Below, piece after piece: positions 22,913-33,095 of a stretch of DNA of 64,000 nucleotides. The DNA lies in contig WWBZ02000001.1 of assembly GCA_011503125.2 (NCBI GenBank), forward strand, positions 4,216,001-4,280,000, read 5' to 3'. The stretch comes from Botryosphaeria dothidea (taxonomy: Eukaryota > Ascomycota > Dothideomycetes > Botryosphaeriales > Botryosphaeriaceae). A model generated the notes under the pieces. That model made no database searches and had not been told where the DNA came from. It saw only the letters and a list, made by a program, of their open reading frames with translations. Positions within the stretch are counted from its first letter, which is position 1; each line of letters starts with the position of its first letter. Both the position numbers and the translations under genes were made by a program.

Positions 22913-24848
22913 TCAAGCCTTTGACAGAAAGGAATGTCCGAGCTTGTCAAGCTTTAGGAATCTCCTCACAGACTGCCAGAATCCAACGTCCTCAGCCTCA
23001 GCGAATAAAGCCTCGTGTTGGTCGATAATTGGACGGGCCCAGACCAGGTCGGCTTCCTCAGGATTGACGAATTTGGTTCGCTTCAGCGTTTTCCAGCCGG
23101 AAAACAAGCAGATGGCGACAAAAGCCATGGTGTAGCTGCTGAAGAAAGAGCCGATGTCCCAATTCCCGTCGAGGAAGACTGCATAGCCGTAGAAAATCTC
23201 GATGAAGGTCATCCAGCCCAGAGCAATCCAAGCTGAGTAGGGCTGAAACCAGCCCTTGTAAGGGAGCGAATCTCTGTCATAGTTCTGCGCCTTGAGCGCT
23301 CTATAGAAGAAGATGTAGTTGATGGTGATGGTGATATATGTTACGATTGTGCCGCCAGTGATCAAGTTCGTCAACCTGTGCCCTCGATTAGACATTGATG
23401 AAGCTCTGGGTGTGCTGAGAGCGCCTTACCAGGTAAGCACCTTCATGGCGCCGCTGTTCAGCTTCAAGTAGGAGAGGCAAGCGAAAGCAAGCGCTACTAC
23501 CAAGCAGTTGTACGGAACACCTTTCTTCGTCGTCTTCAAGAAGATTTTGGGGGCGTGACCGTTGGAAGCAAGGCCATAAAGACTGCGGCATGTGGTATAG
23601 ACGTAGCAGTTTCCTGCTGAGTACACGCTAGTCAGGAGTAGCGCGTTGATGATGTGAGGCAGAACGGCGACTTCCATGTTCCTCATGGCCATGACGAAGG
23701 GCGACGAGGCGCCGGTGCCTGTATTCCCGGCGCTAAACACGCTCACAAGGGTAGGATCGTTGGCGGGAAGAACAATGCCAACGCAGAGGGCACCGCCGAC
23801 GAAGAAAACACCGAATCGCCAGTAAACCTGCTTGAAGGCATTTGAGAGCGTCTTGCGGGGTTTCTGGGTTTCACCGGCACATGTAGCGATGTACTCGGGA
23901 CCGACGACGATGAAAGCAGCCTGCCACAGTGCGCCCAGAAATCCCTGGAAACGGCCCAAGTCACCAGTCGAGAGATACTCTACAAAGGGGAACTGTTTTC
24001 ATCGATGAGGTCAGCAAGGTAGTTCGTGCTAAAAGACTAACAGGGCGACTCATACCGGTTTCGACCAGTTCGAGAATCCGTAGGCATGACCTTGCGGGTT
24101 GCCACCGCACATGGTGACGAACGTGAAGCTAAAGAGTAGCATGATGAGGAATATCTTCCCAATGGATAGCCAGAATTCGGCTTCGCCAAAGTATTTGACC
24201 GCAAGGATATTGGTGATCCTGAATAATCTCAGCTTAGGGATGGCCCTCTCAAGTGCCAAGGAGATAAAAGAATTTGGGACCAACACACCCATAAAGGACA
24301 ATACAGGCAGAGATGATTGCAGCCGAGGGAATTTCGTCGCTCCAGAAAGTCAAGATGAGGTCGAAGGCGGTGATTTCAAATGGAATGAGTAGAGCTTCGA
24401 ACAAGAAAAAGTTCCATCCAACCATGAAACCCATGGCCTTGTCCACCCACACATCGGCGTGCTGGATGAAGGCGGCACTGACGGGCATGAATGTTGTCAT
24501 TTCTGCCAGGCAGTTGTTCACCAAGCCCACGATGCAGGACTGCATGATGAAAGCGATCAGAAGACTGGCGGCACCTCCGTGCAACAGACCGTAACCGATG
24601 GTGACAAAAAGGGCCGTTCCAATGGCACCGCCTATAGAGAATAGTTGCACCTGACGGGGAGTCAAATGGCGTTGCAACGCCTCCTCGTGTATGATTTCTC
24701 CAATGGCGACGTCGCTGGGCTCGGAATCGGTCTCTTCCAGTTGAGGAGCCGGATGCTTTGACAACGTTGATTTTTCGGCCGATATGGTTGTTGCTAGATG
24801 GATGAGTTTCGAAGATTGAGCGGAAAGGGGATGGTCCCGGCAGCACAT
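22913..24848 (-). CDS. Amino-acid permease (APC superfamily, GABA/amino-acid type)
   Basis: Plasma-membrane amino-acid/H+ symporter of the fungal AAT family. Four exons: 24848-24289, 24218-24056, 23992-23430 and 23375-22913; 582 residues with about 12 predicted membrane segments. Typical blocks: RHLTPRQVQLFSIGGAIGTA (N-terminal motif with the unwound GAIGT of TM1), MGFMVGWNFFLFEA, VKYFGEAEFWLSIGKI, GVPYNCLVVALAFACLSYL and the C-terminal YKGWFQPYSAWIALGW. Each junction restores the family alignment, e.g. LYG/ITNILAVKYFGEAE. The substrate range cannot be fixed. GABA or related amines are suggested only by the neighbours. The first 60 residues are cytoplasmic and Ser/Glu-rich, where fungal permeases carry ubiquitylation sites. 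Confidence 0.92.
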
Positions 24849-26046
24849 ACACGGTATGACCGAGCCTCTTCAGACACAAGAACGATGAAAGAGAGGTAGT
24901 GAGAGAATAGTGCGGCCCCGTGGGTTGATAAAGGTCCAAGAGAGTAGGGTTGGGACGAAGGTGTCTGGGAGGACCCACATATCTATATGAAAACCTGCTT
25001 GTATGGGCCCTGCGTATCAACTCCGGATAGATAAAGCATTGATTGATACAGAGAACCGCGCTTAGCGTTATCAGTCTTGCTGAGGCGCCGCCACGAACTT
25101 TAGTACCGCAAGTCATCAGCTTGCTTTACTAAATGCTAAGAGGGAAAAGCCGGCTGGGCGGGCCAAACAGGATCCTCACAAACCTTAGAATCATGGCGTT
25201 TGGGCTGACTACGCACGTATCATATTAAACAGGGAATATGACTAGGACTTGTTTAGGTGGGCATCCATTGATGGCATATAATGACTGCGGTAAATACCCA
25301 GCAACTGTTTCACAACGGCAATTCAGGCCCATTCCTCTACCCAGACTGTCGTCATAGCTGTAATGCTCGGACACTGGGTTAATTTGCTGTGAATGGCAAT
25401 GAGACGGCTGTGGGGTCCACGTGTTCTCTTAGATGCGGAGTCCCCGGATTTCTCTCTCCCAATCAGAGTTCCTCCGTTGCAGTTTTTCTTTGGCCACCGG
25501 CTCGGATGTGTTGCGGGGCCCGGGCGGGACACCCGAAAACGACCGGGATCGTCTTCTTACGGAAGGCAACGCATATAGAGTCTGCCTCACCTCTGAAGAA
25601 GGCATAGAAGTGGAGCTACGAATGCGGGGAACGTCGAGGGTATGCGAGGAGAACACAGGTCACGTTGCAGTTATCAGACGCTGAAGACACCGAACACTTC
25701 CCGAGTCGGGTTTGTTGCCGCACATTGTAAGACAAACCAAGAATCCTCCGCCAAGGCCCTCTCGGAGATTGCAGAGAAGCATTGACCGAATCTTTGATGC
25801 GTTTCGGTGGTATTCAACGGTTACTAGCTCAACAAACAAACAACACGTTGATACTTAAACCGGGAAACCGGCATCATGACGCTGGTGAGTATGGCCTTGG
25901 CAGTTGCCTTGATTTCATCTCACCTCAGACTGGCTGAGCCGTCCAAAGAAAGTGCTGAATCGAGCTTACCGTCTACCCGAAATGAAAGCGTGCACATGCA
26001 TGAAAATGCTGCTCGTAAGAATGGGAGTGATCTGCCATCATCGGGC
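24849..26046. other. Intergenic, 1.2 kb
   Basis: Upstream region of the minus-strand permease and 3' flank of the minus-strand amine oxidase. Short open frames at 25323-25684 are overlapping shadows with no domain. No gene seen. Confidence 0.55.
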
Positions 26047-27555
26047 TTACAACCTTGCCCTTGGACTTTGCTGCTGGAGAGCCTCAAGTACTTCTTGAGC
26101 GCCTTGTTCCCCTGAACAAAGAGCTCCCTCCATGTATCCCTTCCACTCAGGAGAAAACTCTGTCCCAACGAAGTGCAGGTTGCCAACAGGCTTGCCGTAG
26201 ACTGAGTCGAACTTGGTGTAGTGACCAAGTGCTGTGACTGGCGCAAGAGCGCCCCTACTGTACGGCTCATGCTTCCAGATCTGCACGAAGAATTCAATCG
26301 GACGGTATACCTCTGAGTCGGGGCCGACGTCGTAAAGGGTGGCGAGTTGGTCCAGTACAACACTTCGCCGCTCATGGGAGTGCAGCTTGCCCCATTTCTC
26401 CCCTTCATTGCCGTTGACAAAGCAGGTCAAGGCATAGAAGCGCTCCTCGTCGACGCTGGTATCGCGAGCAACAACCACAGGGCCCTTGTAGCTCATCACG
26501 AAACCGTTGTACCCCAAGTCTCTCCACCATGGCTTGTCATAGCAGACAATAGCCTTGTTGTAGTGTCCCAGCTGCGTGGAGTTGGCCACCTCTTGTACTG
26601 CAGGCGGGAGAGGGGGAGAGATGTTCAAGTCCTGGTACAGAGTGCTGGGCAAGGAGATGATGCACCTCTTGCCAACGAAAGTCTTGCCGGTTGCCGTGGT
26701 GATGGTAACATGTGTCTTGCGGTCATCGATGGATGCGACCGGGGCAGACAGATGGATGTTGCTGTTTCCGATCAAACCTGCTAAGCCGTTGGAAATTTGT
26801 TGCGTGCCTGTTTCATTGGGTCAGTCCCCGCCTATGCTGGTCGAACCTTGAGAGAAAGTGTTATCGACTCACCTGCCTGAAGCCGTTGGTATTGTCCACC
26901 TATGTGATTATCTGCGCGAATGGCCAAAAGTCCTTGGTTGCGGCGACAGTAGTCAATGAACCAAGCCGCTGACTGTTGGGAAGACTCGAGACCATGCATG
27001 ACGCGAGACCAAAGGTTGACCATTTTTATGGTCTTGGGAACGGCGCCAAGGTTGCGCACATATTGATCGAGAGTTACATTGTCGTCCTCGGGGCGGGGCG
27101 CCTCCCGGCGCAGTGAAGCGTCTTGGATGTGATCGCGGATGAATTCAAGATTCTTCTTCTCTTCCGGAGTGAACTGTTGAACAAGGCCTGGTGAGCTAAA
27201 ACGGAGGACACGGGAATTCGTGGATATGAAACCTTACGTCGGGGGTGATTCCGAAGGGGAACACAAGCCTGTCTCCTTCTTCTAATTGCATGACGGCGTT
27301 GCCCTCCAGCCTCTGCTCGACTACCTGCAGACCGAACTGCTCGACGTAGGCCCAAACCCGCTTCTGGAGCCTGCCATTGATCCATGCGGCTCCAAGGTCG
27401 GCAGTGCCGCGTTTGGATGCCAGAGGCACGCTCCAGACCTTGCCTCCAACACGGTCCCTGGCTTCGACGACGGCGACTGAGAGCCCTGCATTCTGGGCAG
27501 AGTAGGCCGCTTGAAGACCACTTAGCCCAGCTCCAACAACGACAAGGTCAAACAT
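26047..27555 (-). CDS. Flavin-containing amine oxidase (MAO-N-like)
   Basis: Oxidatively deaminates amines to aldehydes, releasing ammonia and H2O2. Exons 27555-27238, 27173-26873 and 26807-26047, with introns of 64 and 65 bp; 459 residues. The N-terminal FAD-binding fold is FDLVVVGAGLSGLQAAY followed by VVEARDRVGGKVWS. DLGAAWINGRLQKRVWAYVE is the usual second block. The C-terminal HFVGTEFSPEWKGYMEGAL plus CSGEQGA contains the Cys position that carries FAD covalently in monoamine oxidases. GKRCIISLPSTLYQDL and YDKPWWRDLGYNG also match the family. There is no C-terminal peroxisomal SKL; it ends in SPRARL, and ARL is a permitted PTS1-like variant, so peroxisomal location is possible. It shares a divergent 882 bp promoter with the Zn2Cys6 gene at 28438. 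Confidence 0.92.
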
Positions 27556-28437
27556 GGTAGCGGCAAAATGTGAACGAGAATTGTATCGTGGTGATTGGTA
27601 CTATCTCAAATTGAAAGTCGGTAGGAATGATTGCCGACTGCGAGCAGAGCAGTTCCTTCAAAGAGGCACCTCTGCTTCATGGCCGGCTTCTGAACTGTCC
27701 AATTGCATTTCCTGCCCGAAAATGGAAATTTTAACTACATGCAAGTCTCCGCTGTTTCTTTATCGTATATTCATAGAGCGTTTACCTAGCGGCCGATTTT
27801 GCCATGTTCATGTCTGCGCATCGGAGCCTTGCCGCGTGCCTGATGTTGAAGAGCATCACGCCTCGGATGCCCTCCGACCCATGTCATGCGGGGCTGCCGA
27901 CGTCCCTCGGCGTTGATTGCGATCCCTGCAAACCCTTCGGGTCCAGTTCCCAGCATTATCTTTTTGCGGCACGATCGGAGGAACAGGTCGATAGGCAACT
28001 CTTCTAGAAATCCTTTCTTTACTGTTACGTGCCTGATACTATGTAAGTCTGTGGCTTTTTCGATAACTCGATTTTCGTTTCTTAGTAACGGCTTAGCAAG
28101 CCTTTTCACTGATCTTTCGAGTAGCTGGGTCCGCTAGGGCGGCCACTACTTATGACTAAGTGCGCGAGCTCTGTGACATCCACCGCTGATATGCGGGGCT
28201 GCTTTGGCTTCCCTCTTCCAGTAACGCCGCTTCCACAAGAAGCAGCCCATATCTAGCGCCCCGCGTTCCCAGATAACAGGCGGGGTTCGGTAGATCTTCT
28301 TCACCATATCTCGGCATGCATCTGCCCTCGTTATCATCCGTAGAATCTTCAATTATCCCGCTTGTTGTGTGAAACCCCAGACCTCTAAACCGGATGATTA
28401 GTGGCCGCAATATCTCGCTGTTTGATGAAACCTTCAA
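27556..28437. promoter_or_regulatory. Divergent intergenic region between amine oxidase and Zn2Cys6 regulator
   Basis: 882 bp separate the two start codons (amine oxidase leftward, regulator rightward), so both promoters must lie here. No coding frame with support. I did not find a convincing repeated CGG-type zinc-cluster site by eye. Confidence 0.5.
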
Positions 28438-30947
28438 ATGAGTGCGAACGTACCAACTGAACCTCGTAAAGCACGAAGGATTGCCAACGCGTAGGAAACC
28501 CCCTCTGCATCCGTCCGTATCATGCGTGTTGACACAGACCATGTCGCAGTTGCATTGCGTGCCGTCAGAGTAAGATTAAATGCTCCGGCGAAGAGCCATG
28601 CCACAACTGCCAGCGCCGTGTCATCACGTGCCGATTCACAGATGGTGGTAACAAGATCACAGTCTCTGAAAGGTATATGCAAATCGAGTCAATCTGGAAA
28701 CGTCGCCGAGCATTGACATGATGAATTAGCTACCTCCGAGAATTACAGAGGCTGTCCCAGGCTTCACATCAACGCTCGCCTGTACCATCTTCACCTGCAA
28801 ACCAGAGTCAAGGCCAAACTGCAGGGAAACGGCCTAGCGAGACCGCCTTCAGATCTAATGCGGGCCTTGATGGTTAGTGCAGATCTTCCGTCCCGCCGCA
28901 TCCCTGTCCTTGTCATTGCCCTGTGCTTCATCTGCTGCCCCGTCCTTTTTCTTCTTCCAACAAGGCAACCTAACTAATAATATTCCTTTAAGTCGTAAGC
29001 TCGGTATCTGCAACCGATGAGTTACCGCCATATGAGCCCGTCGACAGCGTCCTCAGCGTCTGGACTAGTCCTTTTACTTCCCCATCGGCTACCACCAAGA
29101 ACACGCAACCAAATTCGCGCAAGTGGAGTCAGTCCCATCGTTCTTTGAGCATACTATGCAAATTCTGACGCATCGCTCCTAGTATGGCTCTCACCTTCAT
29201 CGCCATGGTCCTTCACTGTCCGCCTCACCCTCATGATGACCGAGAAGCTCCATCTCGAAGCACCAGCAACCCCACTCAGCTACTCCGACGGAGATACATA
29301 TCCCCTGCAATGGAAACAATGCTCGGATGATGCCCCACCGGACATCAGCGGCCTTCCCTCCATGGACCACGCCCTCTACCTATTCAACACCGTCAAGTTC
29401 CATCTCAGTTACCGATTTTTCGATGATGGAGAATTCCTCCGAAACGTTCACGAGTTTTACTACGGCACAGCCCAGGAGAAAGCAACGGAATCCCGCCTGT
29501 GGTTCGTCCAGTTCCTCATCGTCTTAGCCTTCGGGAATGCGTTCCTTTCCAAGTCGAGGAACCCCCGAGAACCACCAGGGGCAAAATACTTCGTCCGAGC
29601 CATGTCTCTCATGCCTGACCAGGCATCGGTGTGGAAGGGGAGCTTGTTGGCCATCGAGGTGCTGATACTGGCGGCTCTCTATCTCTATGCGATCGATCAA
29701 AGAGAATCGGCGCGTGTTTATGTACGTCCCATCCCACCCAGCCTATTGATTATCTCTTCTGGCTAACAAGGTTTGCACAGCTCGGCCAAGCAACACATAT
29801 AGCACAGTTTGAGGGATTACACACCCGTCTTCCGGAGGAAGAGCTTGGGTCTGAGATGGTGATACGTTGTCGTAGGCTGTTCTGGACTCTATACGTCATG
29901 GATCGTCAGTTCTCGACATCTCTGGGCGTCCCGATGTTAACAGCCGACAGCGATATCACGACTTTGGCAAGCCCGACTAGCACAGACTCGCAGGAAGACA
30001 CCGCCATCGGTCTCCAAGTGAAGCTGTCGCAGTTGTCATCGGTCATCCTGACAACCATCTACAAGACAGAAAAGACCCAGTTAAGCGTATTCCTCGAAAG
30101 GACAAGATCGATCTTACACGTCATGGCCGGGCATGCTCAAGAAATCGAAAACGTATTCCATGAAAGGTTTCGAAACTCGGTTGAGGCTATGCCACTAGCA
30201 ATGCGCCATGTCACATTGCTGTATCATCAGTGCGTCATAGTCGCAACAAGACCTCTTCTGCTGTCCGTTCTCAAGGAACGTTTGGAGAGACTGGGCCGTG
30301 CGAGGGAAGACTGGCAAAGCTTCTTGGCTCATACAACGAGCCTGATATCCACCGGCATCAAATCCGCCGTCAAGACAGTTCAGATCCTGTCCAACGAGGA
30401 CACCGTTCTTGGAATTTTCCTACCTTTCGACCTCGAGTTCTGCTTCGGGGCCGCGTTGCATTTGATCATGGCGAACGCGCTCTTCCCCGGTGACGCCGAA
30501 GACCAGAGTTACCAGGCCGCACGCGAGATCCTGGACGAGATGATTAGGGAAGGAAACCGGGTTGCCCATGTGCGAAAAGCGGAACTGGTACATCTGGAAG
30601 ACTTGTTTCGGGAGCTGGCCATGCAGTCGGAGCGGAGAGGGCTTCAAACGCTGACTTTGGCCGCTCCGGAAGCCCCAGCAGTCGGGGCCAGCAACAGCAC
30701 CACAACTACAGGTGGGCCTGAGCCGGCAATATCGGCGCCAGATATTGGAGCGATTCCAGTCTCCGTACCAGAAGACTCTCAATCCTCGCCACCCATCATG
30801 GATCCACACGCGGGGGGTAATTTTGATTTCCTGGACAACATTGGAATATCGTCTAGCGAGTTTCTTTCCATCGTGGATCAGATGGGAAGCCACGATATTC
30901 TCCCCTACGGTATCATGGATGTTCGACCAAATTACAGAGATCTGTGA
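28438..30947 (+). CDS. Zn2Cys6 transcription factor 1 with fungal-specific TF domain
   Basis: DNA-binding regulator, nuclear. Six exons: 28438-28490, 28538-28672, 28730-28872, 28993-29127, 29183-29721 and 29781-30947; 723 residues. All five joins keep phase. The zinc cluster sits at residues 23-49: C-IA-C-RQSKIK-C-SGEEP-C-HN-C-QRRVIT-C, preceded by the basic PRKARRIAN and one extra Cys20. A short linker helix (SYLRELQRLSQ) and a Ser/Pro/Thr-rich linker follow. The PF04082-type domain covers about 200-560 and includes LPSMDHALYLFNTVKFH and CRRLFWTLYVMDRQFSTSLG. The C-terminus is acidic/Ser-rich with DFLDNIGISSSEFLSIVDQM, a likely activation region. Its divergent partner is the amine oxidase, so local control of amine catabolism is a reasonable hypothesis. 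The first intron donor is a non-ideal GTAGGA. Confidence 0.85.
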
Positions 30948-31206
30948 ATTTGAGCGGGCCGCATCTCTTGCCTGGAATTGGTATGGAGTCCTTGTTCTCA
31001 CTAGCACAAATTGCCACGAGCTGTGAATTGTTCATTCAATTCAAAAAAATTTGTAGCCTATTTGAAGTACTGTATCTGATTTCAACCCAATTTGATGACG
31101 CCAGGGGACCGGTTCTAGCTAGCCGCGAAGACTAGGTTCATCTTACTAGAAGCTCTAGCCCATTCGCTGCACCCGAAACATCCGACTCCATCAGAGGAGT
31201 TTAGAT

Positions 31207-32373
31207 TTACAATCCATCAGTAGGACTGTAATGGTCCATCCACCTCTGGGCTTCTAATCAGCATCAGTCATGAAAAGTGACGAGGGACGTCTCACCTTGT
31301 CATGCGGCCGAGCGGAGTTCACGTATCGAAGATCGGTTGCCAGTCTGATCCTATTCGAAGGATCCTCGTTGATAGTAGAGGCGTGGATCTTTGAAAACGT
31401 CAGCGAAGAAGAACCTTTTTACAGCTTATTTCCGAGCCTACCATGTGCGGCTTGTGCAGCGTCACATCTCCAGCCTCGTAAGCCGAGACGAACCATCGTT
31501 TCTTGTGCTCGCGCCCAAATGCGAGAGGGCCATCAGCGAGCCAACCAGTGGTCATCATATTTTGGTTGAAGCCATTTCTGGTTTCCTCCTCCGTCAACCC
31601 CGCTCTCTTCGCCCTCTCGGTGAACCCGTTCTCGATATCCTGGCCAACTTTGTCACCTGGAAAAGGCACAATCAGCAGAGGTGCTCAAGCCGTGGCAAAA
31701 AGATTGATGACTTACCGTCTTCCATGTAAATCAATCCACCGCCCTCAAGGGTGACATCGCCAATGGGCACCCAAGTGGTTATCGCGGTCGGCTCTCCGTA
31801 CCGCAAGAAGATCTGGTCATAATGCACACCAATCGCCTTGTTCCCGGGGGTATTGTTCCTCAACAGCGTCCTGCGGAGCGGCAGCGTATCCTCACCCCAG
31901 CCACTAAATTTCTTGATGAAATCCAGCAAACCGGGGTGGCCACACAGACCCTCCGTGTACCAAGGTTCCTTATGCGCCTTGATTGCCAGATCCACAAAGG
32001 TGACTGCGGTGTTGTCGGTTCCCTTGCCCGGGTTCGTTGCCGCGCCGACACCGGGGTACAGGTTCTTGTCCTTGGCGTCGTCGAAGATGCCGTCGCGGGG
32101 ATTTGTGCCGGGCTTTAGAACGCCGGTGGGGGATAGGTATTTGAAGTATTCCTCGCGGCATTTGAGGACGTCCTCCCGAGGAATAACGCCTTTGAGGAAG
32201 AGGTAGCCGTCCTTCTCGTATCGCTCTCGGAGGACCTCGACGGGCTCGGGTGGGTATGATGGGCGGAGGGGAAGGACTTCAGAAGGGAGGAGCGTGCCAT
32301 CGTTGACTTTGAGGTCAATTCCAGGCCAATCCGGTGAGAGGGTCTTGGTGACGGTCTCGGTCATGGTGGCCAT
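31207..32373 (-). CDS. Phytanoyl-CoA dioxygenase (PhyH) family protein 1
   Basis: Non-haem Fe(II)/2-oxoglutarate dioxygenase. Four exons: 32373-31716, 31656-31442, 31388-31296 and 31245-31207, with introns of 59, 53 and 50 bp; 334 residues. The family opening RERYEKDGYLFLKGVIPRED is followed by the iron ligands in GVHYDQIFLRYGE (His184, Asp186) and the distal PHMIHASTINEDPSNRIRLATD (His293, with Arg304/306 for 2-oxoglutarate). The last exon encodes only 12 residues, RWMDHYSPTDGL, an ending typical of fungal PhyH members. There is no targeting signal. Substrate unknown; fungal relatives act in lipid or secondary-metabolite oxidation. It is divergent from the second Zn2Cys6 gene across 722 bp and convergent with regulator 1. 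Confidence 0.9.
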
Positions 32374-33095
32374 GCTTGCTTGATTCTGAATCCAAATCAG
32401 CGTTGTCGGGTCGCATTACTCGGCGTCCCTTTGCACTCACTATTGCGTCCGGCAGGTCGTGAGCTTCGTCAAATAGAAGAAAGCGGACTGGCTGTTCCTG
32501 CTATGATGATGATTGCGTCCTTGCTGCTCACATATTTATCTTCTGTTCGTACGGGAAGACTTGCTGCTTAGGTCTTGCCCCTTTCCCCTCATGATTGATT
32601 AACCAGTGTGCCTATTGATGCACGTCGATTCTTCCCCACTGTGCCACCAATTCTCCAGCTGACTCCCTGCACAATCACTGGTCGGTCATTACGTAGCGTT
32701 GGCATACCAAGGGACTGCATTGGCAGAATACGGCTTTCTGATTGGCTAAATAGCAGAACTATCGGGCGAGATGCCCGCTGCCACATGTGGAGAAATCGAA
32801 ACCGGTGGGGAATGTGTACTTTCCGCTCCGTGCTAGCCTGTATGGATAGGTGGAGATGCTGTTGATATGTGCTTCATGGGATGATCTGTTAAAGAAATGT
32901 TTTCCGTAGCTCCGAGCCTTGAGATCTGCCCATGCGCAGAGCTAGTGCAGATGTGGGGTAGAGCGACCGCAGATGGAGAAGTCTCCCGCTGACTAATGAC
33001 GGAGACATTTACCTCGTCTCTCCATCCCTTACCTAAACAATCCTCTGTTCCCCTCCTTGGCCAATTGTTTTTTTCGCACTCGGAAAAATGAAGCT
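32374..33095. promoter_or_regulatory. Divergent intergenic region between PhyH 1 and Zn2Cys6 regulator 2
   Basis: 722 bp between start codons facing away from each other. No coding frame with support. Presumed to hold both promoters. Confidence 0.45.
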
